The notes under the pieces: generated by a model
What the model saw: the letters and a program-made list of their open reading frames with translations, nothing else
What the model was told of the DNA's origin: nothing
The model's database searches: none
From: Streptomyces sp. Q6
GTDB lineage: Bacteria; Actinomycetota; Actinomycetes; Streptomycetales; Streptomycetaceae
Length of the DNA: 64,000 nucleotides
Direction of reading: 5' to 3'
Assembly (NCBI RefSeq): GCF_036967205.1
Contig: NZ_CP146022.1
Location: 5,270,001 to 5,334,000, forward strand
Shown here: piece after piece, positions 26,330 through 34,539 of the stretch
Layout of the letters: the number at the start of each line of letters is the position of its first letter
Position numbering within the stretch: the first letter of the stretch is position 1
Program-made: the position numbers and the translations under genes

Positions 26330-26425
26330 GACAGAACAGTGTCAGAAGCCGTGATGTACGCCACCCGTCCGCAGGGTCACCGTTGCGTATCGGCGGATCA
26401 CTTTCTTTTCGCGACCCGGCCCGAT

Positions 26426-26437
26426 CTACGCGCGTAG
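26426..26437. promoter_or_regulatory. Nucleoside-regulon operator copy 5 (before add)
   Basis: A perfect CTACGCGCGTAG ending four bases before TACAGT (26442-26447), the presumed -10 box of adenosine deaminase. It therefore lies between the -35 and -10 positions, a classical repressor site. Confidence 0.82.
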
Positions 26438-26453
26438 GCATTACAGTGCCGAA

Positions 26454-27587
26454 ATGACGAGCCAGACCACCGCGAACCCCAGCAGCCCTCAGGTTCCGAC
26501 CCCGGAGCAGATCCGCCGCGCGCCGAAGGTGCTCCTCCACGACCACCTCGACGGCGGCCTGCGCCCCGGCACGATCGTCGACCTGGCACGCGAGCAGGGG
26601 TACGAGAACCTGCCGGAGACCGAGCCCGACAAGCTCGGCCTCTGGTTCCGCGAGGCCGCCGACTCCGGTTCCCTGGAGCGGTACCTGGAGACGTTCGCCC
26701 ACACCTGCGCCGTCATGCAGACGCGCGAGGCGCTGGTCCGGGTCGCCGCGGAGTGCGCCGAGGACCTCGCCGAGGACGGCGTCGTCTACGCCGAGGTCAG
26801 GTACGCCCCCGAGCAGCACCTGGAGCGGGGCCTCACCCTCGAAGAGGTCGTCGAGGCGGTCAACGAGGGCTTCCGCGAGGGCGAGCGCCGCGCCAAGGAG
26901 AACGGCCACCGCATCCGCATCGGCGCGCTCCTCACCGCCATGCGCCACGCCGCCCGCGCCCTGGAGATCGCCGAACTCGCCAACCGCTACCGCGACTCGG
27001 GCGTCGTCGGCTTCGACATCGCGGGCGCCGAGGCCGGCTTCCCGCCCACCCGTCACCTCGACGCCTTCGAGTACCTCAAGGGCGAGAACAACCACTTCAC
27101 GATCCACGCCGGCGAGGCCTTCGGACTCCCGTCGATCTGGCAGGCCCTCCAGTGGTGCGGCGCCGACCGCCTCGGCCACGGCGTGCGCATCATCGACGAC
27201 ATCAAGGTCGAGACCGACGGCACCGTCCAGCTCGGCCGCCTCGCCGCGTACGTCCGCGACAAGCGCGTCCCGCTGGAGCTGTGCCCGTCCTCCAACCTCC
27301 AGACGGGCGCCGCGAGTTCGATCGCCGAGCACCCGATCGGGCTGCTGCGCAAGCTCCGGTTCCGCGCCACGGTCAACACGGACAACCGGCTGATGTCGGG
27401 GACGTCCATGAGCCGCGAGTTCGGCCTCCTCGCCGACGCGTTCGGCTACACCCTCACCGACTTCGAGTGGTTCACCGTCAACGCCCTGAAGTCGGCCTTC
27501 ATCCCCTTCGACGAGCGGCTCGCGATGATCAACGACGTGGTCAAGCCGCGCTACGCCGAACTGCGCGCGGAGTGGCTGTTCCAGTAG
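26454..27587 (+). CDS. add: Adenosine deaminase
   Basis: A 377-residue zinc TIM-barrel deaminase converting adenosine and deoxyadenosine to inosine forms. Zinc ligands His29 and His31 are in LHDHLDGG; further on come [14 protein letters not shown] (His and Glu), LGHGVRI (His) and [10 protein letters not shown] (Asp pair). The length matches the Streptomyces-type enzymes. ATG 26454 lies six bases after TACAGT and has no Shine-Dalgarno, so it is leaderless. The product inosine is the substrate of the deoD phosphorylase encoded at 51207, which carries the same operator. Confidence 0.95.
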   Translation: MTSQTTANPSSPQVPTPEQIRRAPKVLLHDHLDGGLRPGTIVDLAREQGYENLPETEPDKLGLWFREAADSGSLERYLETFAHTCAVMQTREALVRVAAECAEDLAEDGVVYAEVRYAPEQHLERGLTLEEVVEAVNEGFREGERRAKENGHRIRIGALLTAMRHAARALEIAELANRYRDSGVVGFDIAGAEAGFPPTRHLDAFEYLKGENNHFTIHAGEAFGLPSIWQALQWCGADRLGHGVRIIDDIKVETDGTVQLGRLAAYVRDKRVPLELCPSSNLQTGAASSIAEHPIGLLRKLRFRATVNTDNRLMSGTSMSREFGLLADAFGYTLTDFEWFTVNALKSAFIPFDERLAMINDVVKPRYAELRAEWLFQ

Positions 27588-27813
27588 GCCGTTCCCGAGG
27601 CGGTCACGGCCGCCCGGTCAACGTGGGGTTGACGATGATCGAAGTATTACCGTCCCCCGCGCATCCGGGCGGCCACACGCCGCTGACCTGCGGTTCCGTC
27701 CTGGCGGCGGAGCGCGTGCCGAGGGCGGGCGCGGGGGTGTGGCAGTAACTCCAGGGCGATGTCCGGTGTTTGCCGAACAGAACCGTCGCCAAGGAATCAG
27801 GAACAAGGGACCC

Positions 27814-28191
27814 ATGAAGCAGTCTGCCGCCAAGACCCTCGGTGTCGCCGCCCTCGGTGCCGCCTTCGCCGCCGCCGGTGCCGGTGCCGCGAACGCCGCC
27901 CCGGCCGTGCCCGACGCCGCGGGAACCGTCGGATCCGTCACCTCGATGCTCCCCGTCGAGCAGACGGCGAGCACGCTGCCCGCCGGTGCCCCCGAGTCGC
28001 TGGCCGCCGGGCAGAACGCCCTGGGCAGCAGCCTCAACGGCGCCAAGCCCACGCTCGACAAGGCCGCCCCGGCCATCCTCCCCGGCGACAGCGGCGACCC
28101 GGTCTCCGGCCTGCTCGGCGGTCTGCCGCTCCAGCAGACGCTGCCGACGCAGGGCCTGCCGGTCGGCGGCGGTCTGCCGGCCCTCGGCTGA
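27814..28191 (+). CDS. Small secreted protein
   Basis: A 125-residue protein with a clear Sec signal peptide (MKQSAAKTLGVAALGAAF then ANAA-type cleavage near residue 29). The mature part is about 95 residues, rich in Ala, Gly, Leu and Pro, without Cys, and ends in repeated short Leu-Pro-Gly motifs. I see no known domain; homologues in Streptomyces are often mislabelled ATP-binding. A similar small secreted protein is encoded at 34111. Start chosen by AAGGGA just before the ATG; an upstream frame of 25 codons is not needed. Confidence 0.75.
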   Translation: MKQSAAKTLGVAALGAAFAAAGAGAANAAPAVPDAAGTVGSVTSMLPVEQTASTLPAGAPESLAAGQNALGSSLNGAKPTLDKAAPAILPGDSGDPVSGLLGGLPLQQTLPTQGLPVGGGLPALG

Positions 28192-28209
28192 CCCGGCACC
28201 GTACACAGC

Positions 28210-28250
28210 GCCGAAGGGCGCGCCCGCAGTCGCGGGCGCGCCCCTTCGGC
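28210..28250. terminator. Bidirectional terminator before the PspC gene
   Basis: An 18-bp stem (28210-28227 with 28232-28250, one bulged C) and a 4-base loop lies between the convergent small secreted protein and PspC genes. Confidence 0.82.
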
Positions 28251-28259
28251 GTACGTGCG

Positions 28260-28460
28260 TCACCAGGCCCGGCCGGCCTTGTGCTCGCTCGGGAACATGA
28301 TCCACAGGGCGATGTAGAGCAGGAACTGCGGCCCCGGCAGCAGGCAGGAGACCAGGAAGATCACGCGCATCGTGGTCGCGGAGGTGCCGAAGCGCCGTGC
28401 CAGCGCTGCGCACACTCCGCCGATCATCCGTCCGTTCGTGGGGCGGGCAAGGGCGGTCAT
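28260..28460 (-). CDS. PspC-domain small membrane protein
   Basis: A 66-residue PspC-domain protein: RMIGGVCAALARRFG followed by TTMRVIFLVSCLLPGPQFLLYIALWIMFP, a pair of hydrophobic segments. In other bacteria PspC is a membrane partner in phage-shock or envelope stress signalling; in actinobacteria short free-standing copies are common and their roles unclear. It is a single gene, ATG 28460, and ends at the terminator. Confidence 0.85.
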   Translation of the reverse strand: MTALARPTNGRMIGGVCAALARRFGTSATTMRVIFLVSCLLPGPQFLLYIALWIMFPSEHKAGRAW

Positions 28461-28549
28461 GGTGGGCTCCTTCGCGAACCGTGAGACGTCGACGCGGGGT
28501 CGTGCTTACGTATGCGAAAGTACGGTCACGAAGCGGGCGAAGCGTCAGC

Positions 28550-29092
28550 TCACGGGGCGATGCCGACCCTGGAAATCGTCGGGGTCCGACCCTGAGCCGG
28601 CTCCTCCACGGGGAGGGGCGCGCGCTCGGTCCAGCGGCGGAGCCTGGCCCTGAGGGCGGGCACCACGGCGAGATGGGCGACGGCCACGCCCACGGTGTTC
28701 AGAAGCAGCGAGTCGACGTCCACGACCTGCCCCGGCACGCCGGTCTGCAACAGCTCGATGCCGAGGGAGATCAGGGCGCCGGCCGCGACCGTACGCACCA
28801 GCGAACCCCATACGGACACCTGGAGCCGACCGCCGGCCAGCGGCAGCAGCACGCCCAGCGGGGCGAGCAGCGCGAGCCCTTCGCCGATCCGCCACGCCCC
28901 CTCCCGCCAGCCGAGGGAGAGATCGGCCCGGATGCCGGCCAGGGGATGCAGGTTCGCCGGGCTGACCCACGGCACGTCCAGCGGGCGCAGCGTGATCCAT
29001 CCGACGAACAGGAGATGTACGGCGAGGAGGGCGATCCCTGCCGTACGGAAGCGGAGGGCGGCCCCGTGGCCGCCCGAGCGATGGCGCTGCAC
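28550..29092 (-). CDS. VanZ-family membrane protein
   Basis: A 180-residue VanZ-like protein with four or five membrane helices. The family motif VGWITLRPLD after the first helix and the acidic QVVDVDSLLLNTVGVAVAH segment are present. VanZ gives low teicoplanin resistance in enterococci; most family members are of unknown function. It lies between pspC and the lipoprotein of the afsQ locus, with short gaps on each side. Confidence 0.82.
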   Translation of the reverse strand: MQRHRSGGHGAALRFRTAGIALLAVHLLFVGWITLRPLDVPWVSPANLHPLAGIRADLSLGWREGAWRIGEGLALLAPLGVLLPLAGGRLQVSVWGSLVRTVAAGALISLGIELLQTGVPGQVVDVDSLLLNTVGVAVAHLAVVPALRARLRRWTERAPLPVEEPAQGRTPTISRVGIAP

Positions 29093-29167
29093 GCACCCCT
29101 AGACGCCGGGGGCGGGACGATCGGTTCCGGGGCGCTCCCGATGACGTACGTCACCCGGGGCGCGGCG

Positions 29168-29770
29168 CTACCCGACGGTTTCGGCGGGGGCCGGGATCAG
29201 CCCGGGGCGTGCCTTCACCGCGTCCGTGCACTCGTAGCTGCGCAGCGGATCGCCCGCCGGGCCGCCGAGCACGACGTGGTCGCTGCCGTCCGTCGTCACC
29301 TTGCTGTTCGCGAACGTGCAGACGATCTGGGCCAGCGCGTTGGGCGACAGGTCGTCCGGCGGGGTGCTCAGCCGCAGCGCGTCGGCCGGGTCGCCCTTCA
29401 GCGGCCCCGACACCTTCGTGGCGGCCGCGACGTCCGTCGAGTAGCCGGCTTCCTTCTCGGTCGCCGTCAGCGCCTTCCCGAGCTGGGCGAGCAGTGCCTG
29501 CGCGACCAGGACGCGGTCGGAGGACGAGTCGAGCTCCAGCGTCACCGTACGGTCGACCGTCACCAGCTGGGACGTACAGACCAGGTACACCTGCACCGGG
29601 AACTCGCCGCCCGCCCGCCCCTGCACGTCGTCCGAGTGGGACAGCGAGCAGCCCACGCGCGTGGGCGCCGCGCCGAAGTCGGTCGGCACCTCCGTGGAGC
29701 GGATCCCGCAGCCGCTGAGCAGTACCGCCGTCAGCCCGAGCAGGCCCAGCAGTCGTCCACGAAGCCTCAC
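29168..29770 (-). CDS. Lipoprotein of the afsQ operon
   Basis: A 200-residue lipoprotein: short signal peptide with lipobox LLSGC (Cys21) and a mature domain of about 180 residues with two further Cys, which may form a disulfide. No known fold is recognised. Its GTG start (29770-29768) overlaps the afsQ2 stop (GTGA), so it is translationally coupled to the kinase and is probably an extracytoplasmic part of the signalling system or a sensor accessory, like other lipoproteins encoded next to two-component systems. Role inferred from position only. Confidence 0.82.
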   Translation of the reverse strand: MRLRGRLLGLLGLTAVLLSGCGIRSTEVPTDFGAAPTRVGCSLSHSDDVQGRAGGEFPVQVYLVCTSQLVTVDRTVTLELDSSSDRVLVAQALLAQLGKALTATEKEAGYSTDVAAATKVSGPLKGDPADALRLSTPPDDLSPNALAQIVCTFANSKVTTDGSDHVVLGGPAGDPLRSYECTDAVKARPGLIPAPAETVG

Positions 29771-31347
29771 TTGGCGACACCGTCTTCCTGGGATGCGGAG
29801 TCGGGGTCCTTGGCCTCGTCCTGCGCCGACTCCGTCAGCGGCGACGCGTCGCGCGGCAGGCGCAGCGTGAACACGGCGCCGCCGTCGGGGGAGTTGGCCG
29901 CGGTGATCTCGCCACCGTGGATGTGGGCGTTCTCCATGGCGATGGAGAGGCCGAGGCCGCTGCCCTCCGACCGCGGCCGCGAGGCGCTCGCCTTGTAGAA
30001 CCGGTCGAAGACGTGCGGCAGCACGTCCTCGGGGATGCCGGGCCCGTGGTCCCGTACGGCGATGACGAGATCGTCGCCCTCCACCCGGACGGCGACCCGC
30101 ACCGGCGATCCGCCGTGCTTGAGCGCGTTGCCGATCAGGTTGGCGAGGATCACGTCGAGGCGGCGCGGGTCGAGCAGCGCCATCGTGCCGCGCTCGGCGT
30201 CGAGATCGACGGCGTCCAGCCAGGCGCGGGCGTCGATGCAGGCGGTGATCTGGTCGGCGATGTCGACGTTGTCGAGGACGAGCCGGGCGGTGCCCGCGTC
30301 GAAGCGGGTGACCTCCATCAGGTTCTCGACCAGGTCGTTCAGGCGCCGGGTCTCGCTGACCACGAGCCGGACGGCGGGCTCGATCATGGGGTCGACGGAC
30401 CCGGTCTCCGCGTCGAGCTCCTCCTCAAGGACCTCGGTCACGGCGGTGATGGCGGTCAGCGGCGTACGGAGCTCGTGCGACATGTCGGCGACGAAACGGC
30501 GCGACGACTCGTCGCGCGCGCTCATGTCGGCGACCTTCTTCTCCAGGTTCTCGGCCGTCTTGTTGAACGTCCGTGACAGCTCGGCGAGTTCGTCCGTGCC
30601 GGAGACGCGCAGGCGGGTGTCCAGCTTGCCCTCGCCGAGCCGCCGCGCGGCGACCCCCAGCCGGTGCACCGGCCGGAGCACGGTCGTCGCGGCGGCCTGC
30701 GCGAGCAGCGCCGAACCGATCAGCGCGAGCGCCGTGGCGATCCCGAGCGACCAGGCGAGGGAGTTGAGGTCCTTCGCCTCCGGCTCCAGGGACTTGAGCA
30801 TGTAACCGGTGGGCCCGCCGGCCACCTTCGCGCCGCCCACGAGGTACGGGGTGTCGTCCTGCGTGATCCGCTGCCAGTACAGGTGGTACGCGTGCTTGTT
30901 GCTGTCGTCGACCTTCTGCTTGTCGTTGACGGCGTGCTGCAAGGACCGCGGTACGTCGCCGATGGTGAAGGCGTCGAGATCCGAATTGCCGAGGACCCGC
31001 TTGCCGTTCTCGTCCGTGCCGATGAGCAGCACGCTGAAGTGCTGGCTGCTGTCGGCCATCAGGTTCGCCGCGTGCTGGAGCTCGCCCTGCGTGGGGTGCT
31101 CGGGCAGGACGGCGGCCCGGTTCTGCATCTCCTGCTGGAAGTCGCTGAGCGTCGAGTCCTGGGTCCGGGTCAGCACGGCTTCGCGGTTGAGCCAGTACGC
31201 GATGCCGGACGCGGAGACCGCGGCCGTCAGGGCGACCAGCGCGAACACGACGACGAGGCGCAGCCGCAGGCTGGTGAAGCGCAGTCCGGACAGGAACGCC
31301 TTCTTCGCCGCGACCGGACCGCGGGGCTTGTCGTGCGGCTCCGTCAC
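29767..31347 (-). CDS. afsQ2: AfsQ2 sensor histidine kinase
   Basis: A 526-residue membrane histidine kinase of the AfsQ1-AfsQ2 system, which in S. coelicolor modulates antibiotic production and nitrogen response. Two membrane helices near 31-53 and 197-220 flank an external sensor domain; then HAMP (LRPVHRLGVAARRLGEG), H-box SHELRTPL with His291, and ATPase N, G1 and G2 boxes (NLIGNALKHG, DHGPGIPE, GSGLGLSI). GTG at 31347 overlaps the afsQ1 stop. The C-terminal 35 residues are low-complexity and acidic. Confidence 0.93.
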   Translation of the reverse strand: MTEPHDKPRGPVAAKKAFLSGLRFTSLRLRLVVVFALVALTAAVSASGIAYWLNREAVLTRTQDSTLSDFQQEMQNRAAVLPEHPTQGELQHAANLMADSSQHFSVLLIGTDENGKRVLGNSDLDAFTIGDVPRSLQHAVNDKQKVDDSNKHAYHLYWQRITQDDTPYLVGGAKVAGGPTGYMLKSLEPEAKDLNSLAWSLGIATALALIGSALLAQAAATTVLRPVHRLGVAARRLGEGKLDTRLRVSGTDELAELSRTFNKTAENLEKKVADMSARDESSRRFVADMSHELRTPLTAITAVTEVLEEELDAETGSVDPMIEPAVRLVVSETRRLNDLVENLMEVTRFDAGTARLVLDNVDIADQITACIDARAWLDAVDLDAERGTMALLDPRRLDVILANLIGNALKHGGSPVRVAVRVEGDDLVIAVRDHGPGIPEDVLPHVFDRFYKASASRPRSEGSGLGLSIAMENAHIHGGEITAANSPDGGAVFTLRLPRDASPLTESAQDEAKDPDSASQEDGVAK

Positions 31348-32021
31348 TGAGGCGTGTCCAGCCGGTAGCCGACGCCACGCACCGTACGGATCAGGGTCGG
31401 CGACGACGGCACGTCCTCGACCTTCGCGCGCAGCCGCTGCACACAGGCGTCGACGAGCCGCGAGTCGCCGAGGTAGTCGTGCTCCCACACCAGCCGCAGC
31501 AACTGCTGCCGGGACAGGGCCTGACCGGGCCTGCGGCTCAGTTCGAGCAGCAGTCTCAGCTCGGTGGGCGTCAGTTGGAGGTCCTCACCGTTCTTGGTGA
31601 CGGTCATCGCGGCGCGGTCGATGACCAGGGAGCCGAACGACGCCGAGTCGTTGGCCTCCCGCTCGCCGCGGCGCAGCACGGCACGGATCCGGGCGTCGAG
31701 CACCCGCCCCTGCACCGGTTTGACGACATAGTCGTCCGCCCCGGACTCCAGGCCGACCACCACATCGATGTCATCGCTGCGCGCGGTGAGCAGGATGATC
31801 GGCAACTGGTCCGTGCGCCGGATGCGCCGGCACACCTCGAACCCGTCGATGCCGGGCAGCATCACGTCGAGAACGATCAGATCCGGCCGCGACTCGCGCA
31901 GCAGCTTCAGACCGTCCTCACCGGTGGCAGCGGTGGCGACCCGGTGACCCTGGCGCGTAAGAGACAGCTCCAGGGCCGTGCGGATGGCGTCGTCGTCCTC
32001 GATCAGCAACAGGGAAGGCAC
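31344..32021 (-). CDS. afsQ1: AfsQ1 response regulator
   Basis: A 225-residue OmpR-type regulator. The receiver domain has IEDDD, phosphoacceptor Asp52 (LIVLDVMLPG), TAR and the conserved Lys in VVKP. The C-terminal winged helix ends with RGVGYRLD. I choose GTG 32021 over ATG 32030: CAGAAT at 32034-32029 on the minus strand lies seven bases before it (leaderless), and S. coelicolor AfsQ1 also begins at this Met-Pro-Ser. It is divergent from sigQ. An exact AfsQ1 box at 32104-32119 lies between them, so it probably controls itself and sigQ. Confidence 0.94.
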   Translation of the reverse strand: MPSLLLIEDDDAIRTALELSLTRQGHRVATAATGEDGLKLLRESRPDLIVLDVMLPGIDGFEVCRRIRRTDQLPIILLTARSDDIDVVVGLESGADDYVVKPVQGRVLDARIRAVLRRGEREANDSASFGSLVIDRAAMTVTKNGEDLQLTPTELRLLLELSRRPGQALSRQQLLRLVWEHDYLGDSRLVDACVQRLRAKVEDVPSSPTLIRTVRGVGYRLDTPQ

Positions 32022-32103
32022 GAGCGCCATTCTGGCCCATCAGAGGCCTTTAGTTCGACCGCCGGTGAGGTCTCGCACGCGACCCGCACACGCACAGGCC
32101 GCT

Positions 32104-32119
32104 GTGACAGGTCTGTGAC
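32104..32119 (+). promoter_or_regulatory. AfsQ1 box in the afsQ1-sigQ interval
   Basis: GTGAC-N6-GTGAC is an exact match to GTnAC-n6-GTnAC, the site reported for AfsQ1 upstream of sigQ. The 11-base spacing puts both half-sites on one face of the helix. A further GTCAT/GTCAC pair follows at 32134-32146. Confidence 0.8.
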
Positions 32120-32239
32120 AGTCGACGGACACCGTCATGAAGTCACCCGGGCAAGCTTTTGGACATCGCAACGAACGACGGCGATGACGCAGGGAACGAC
32201 CGCAGGGAAGTACCGGAACTCCACGACGGGGGGCGCGAG

Positions 32240-33004
32240 ATGAACACGCTGCACAGCACCACCTCAAGCGCAGTTGTCACGCGTCTGCACGACCTGGGCC
32301 GGGCGGTCTCCGAGCGTCATGAGAAGTCCGGTGCCGTGAGCGGGCGGGGGTGCGCTCGCGGCACCGGGCGTCAGCACACCGGTTACATGACGGTGGTTGA
32401 CGCGCACCAGGCGGTTTCCGAGGGGGGAGCTCACGGGGGAGCCGCGTACAGGGAGGAATCGGGGGAGCAGCGTCCTTCCTTGTCGGAGGCCGAGTTCACG
32501 GCCTACGTCCAGGAACGCCGCGCCTCCCTGTACGCAACCGCCTACCACCTGACCGGTGACCGTTTCGAGGCCGAGGACCTGCTCCAGAGCGCCCTCTTCT
32601 CGACGTACCGGGCCTGGGACCGGATCAGCGACAAGGCCGCGGTCGGGGGCTACCTCCGCCGCACCATGACGAACCTGCACATCAGCGCGTGGCGCCGCCG
32701 CAAGCTGAACGAGTACCCGACCGAGGAGCTGCCGGAGACGGCGGGCGACACGGACGCGATGCGCGGCACGGAGCTGCGCGCGGTGCTCTGGCAGGCGCTG
32801 GCCCGCCTTCCCGAACTTCAGCGCACGATGCTCGTGCTCCGCTACTACGAGGGCCGCACCGACCCGGAGATCGCCGAGATCCTCGACATCAGTGTCGGCA
32901 CGGTCAAGTCCAGCATCTGGCGCTCGCTGCGCCGGCTGCGCGACGACGAGGTCCTGAGCTTCGGCCGGGACCAGGAGGAGTCCTTCGGCGAGCTCGTCGC
33001 CTGA
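32240..33004 (+). CDS. sigQ: SigQ, ECF sigma factor
   Basis: A 254-residue ECF sigma factor of the SigE-like group. Residues 1-80 are a non-conserved extension; then come region 2 (YVQERRASLYATAYHLTGDRFEAEDLLQSALF) and region 4 (LARLPELQRTMLVLRYYEGRTDPEIAEILDISVGTVKSSIWRSLRRL). Position, divergent from afsQ1 with an AfsQ1 box between, identifies it as sigQ, which opposes antibiotic production in S. coelicolor. ATG 32240 is preceded by GGGGGGCGCGAG. Two hairpins follow the gene. Confidence 0.92.
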   Translation: MNTLHSTTSSAVVTRLHDLGRAVSERHEKSGAVSGRGCARGTGRQHTGYMTVVDAHQAVSEGGAHGGAAYREESGEQRPSLSEAEFTAYVQERRASLYATAYHLTGDRFEAEDLLQSALFSTYRAWDRISDKAAVGGYLRRTMTNLHISAWRRRKLNEYPTEELPETAGDTDAMRGTELRAVLWQALARLPELQRTMLVLRYYEGRTDPEIAEILDISVGTVKSSIWRSLRRLRDDEVLSFGRDQEESFGELVA

Positions 33005-33119
33005 GGCTGGGGGGACACGGGGGCCCGCTCGGGGGAGCGGGGACGTGAAGAGGGGGAATCCGGGGGGATCCGGGGGGATCCAGCCGGGGGGGAACACGGG
33101 GAACACGGGGAAACCGAGG

Positions 33120-33150
33120 GGTCCGGGCGGACGGGGGGTCTGCCCGGACC
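33120..33150. terminator. Hairpin after sigQ
   Basis: GGTCCGGGC (33120-33128) pairs perfectly with 33142-33150; loop 13 bases. First of two terminator-like hairpins downstream of sigQ. Confidence 0.65.
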
Positions 33151-33188
33151 TTCCGGCTGTCCGGACCTGTTTCACCTGTCCGGGGGGC

Positions 33189-33225
33189 GTGGCTCCCGCC
33201 CGAGGGCAGTCCCGCCGGGAGCCAC
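33189..33225. terminator. Second hairpin between sigQ and uridine-kinase-like gene
   Basis: GTGGCTCCCG (33189-33198) pairs perfectly with 33216-33225; loop 17 bases. It lies between convergent genes and could end either transcript. Confidence 0.65.
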
Positions 33226-33339
33226 ACGGCGGCGCCCTTCTTCGCGCCGTCGCCCGACTCCACGCTCCCCTCGTACGCCGCCTGAGCGGCCGGGGTGATG
33301 GTCCGGCTGCCGCGCCGCGTCAGCCCGGCCGACGGGCTC

Positions 33340-33981
33340 CTACCGGGCCGTGGCGCTGCGTGCCTTCACGCAGCGTCCGGCCGCGGCGGCCGCGAGCCGC
33401 CCCAGCGCCTCGTCCTTGCCGCAGGCGTACGCGCCGAGCCCCACCTGGCGGGCCACGATCGAGCGCTCCTCGCGCATCAGGCGCCATCCGCGGCGCAGCA
33501 GGAACGGGACCGACTTGCGGCCCTCCTTGAGATCGCGCAGCAGCCGACGGCGGAACGTCGTCGAGGGCCGCCCGCGCAGACACAGCGCGTCCGCGAGCAC
33601 CCCGAGCTCCGCGCACCGCTCCACGATGTCCGCGGCGAAGATGCCCTCCGCGATGAACAAGGGCGTGCGCGCGATGTCCAGCGCCTCCTCGCCCACCCGT
33701 GAGCTGGTCGCGATGTCGTAGACGGGAACGTGCGTACGGCCCTTCTCGCACAGCTCGACGATCGCGGCGAGCGCGACCTCGGCGTCCCAGGACAGCGGCG
33801 AGTCCCAGTCGATGTCGGAGGTGCCCGGCACCAGCGGCAGCGTGGGGTCGCCCGCCTCCTTGTAGAAGTCGTCGAGGCAGAGCACGGGCAGCCCGGAGCG
33901 GGTGGCGAACGACGACTTGCCGGACCCGGAGGGGCCGGCCAGCAGGACGACACGGGTCGGTATCGGAGGATGCGAACTCAC
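33340..33981 (-). CDS. Uridine-kinase-like P-loop protein
   Basis: A 213-residue P-loop kinase with Walker A GPSGSGKSS near residue 17, the DDFYKEAGDPTLP segment and DWDSPLSWD, which fit the uridine kinase/phosphoribulokinase fold, and RGRPSTTFRRRLLRDLKEGR for the lid. The family phosphorylates nucleosides, but short actinobacterial members often have untested activity. It starts at GTG 33981. There is no copy of the shared nucleoside operator upstream, so it appears to be outside that regulon. Confidence 0.8.
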   Translation of the reverse strand: MSSHPPIPTRVVLLAGPSGSGKSSFATRSGLPVLCLDDFYKEAGDPTLPLVPGTSDIDWDSPLSWDAEVALAAIVELCEKGRTHVPVYDIATSSRVGEEALDIARTPLFIAEGIFAADIVERCAELGVLADALCLRGRPSTTFRRRLLRDLKEGRKSVPFLLRRGWRLMREERSIVARQVGLGAYACGKDEALGRLAAAAAGRCVKARSATAR

Positions 33982-34110
33982 GAGAGAACAGTGTGCGGCA
34001 TCCGGGGCGCAACACCGACCCCGCGTGGTGACGTTGTGGCGCGGACCACGTCAACTACGCTACGTGGCCACGTGGTTACCCCGCACCCGAAAGGCTCAGG
34101 CGCACTCCCC

Positions 34111-34539
34111 ATGGCTCGACACGCTGCTCTCAAGTCCCTCTCGAACTCCCGCCGTACGCTGCTGCGCGCCGGCCTCACCGTGGCCGCGGCCGGAGCCGCC
34201 GTGGGCGCGGGCGCCGCCACCGCGAGCGCGGCGCCGCTGCCCGCGACGCAGGCGCCCGGCCTGGCCACGCCGGTCGGTGACATCGACGCCGGGTCGCCGA
34301 CGCAGGCGCTCACCCAGGCGCTCCACTCGTCGACGACCCATGGCCTCGCCCCCGCCAAGGCCCTGCGGCTCGACCCGCTGGCCGGCACGGGCGTCGACCC
34401 GCTCGACAACTCCCTCGGCACCCAGATCGCCGACTTCAAGCCGGTCAGTACGGCTCCGGCGACCGCCCCGCTGTCGTCCGGGGGCTCGCTGGACGACCTG
34501 CCGCTGGTGGGCCCTGCGACGGGGCTGCTGCCGGGCTGA
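34111..34539 (+). CDS. Small secreted protein with long signal peptide
   Basis: A 142-residue protein. Residues 1-42 look like a signal peptide, with NSRRTLLRAGLTVAAAG giving a twin-Arg-like start and a cleavage site near TASAA. The mature part of about 100 residues is Ala/Leu/Pro-rich and without Cys or known domain, ending PLVGPATGLLPG. It is of the same kind as the protein at 27814. GAAAGG about 20 bases before ATG is a weak ribosome site. The final 95 bases overlap the 3' end of the convergent MFS gene. Confidence 0.72.
   Translation: MARHAALKSLSNSRRTLLRAGLTVAAAGAAVGAGAATASAAPLPATQAPGLATPVGDIDAGSPTQALTQALHSSTTHGLAPAKALRLDPLAGTGVDPLDNSLGTQIADFKPVSTAPATAPLSSGGSLDDLPLVGPATGLLPG

Larger units (their letters stand above)
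33005..33339. other. Non-coding interval after sigQ (335 bases)
   Basis: No credible gene. The first part is G-rich, with a ten-base direct repeat CGGGGGGATC and two copies of AACACGGGG; the second contains two terminator-like hairpins, described separately. Long frames here have no Shine-Dalgarno or family match and poor codon use. Confidence 0.7.

Noticed and set aside
33045-33530. 161-codon plus-strand frame after sigQ
   Set aside because: Low-complexity Gly/Arg/Pro-rich translation, no ribosome site, runs through two hairpins and opposite the uridine-kinase-like gene.
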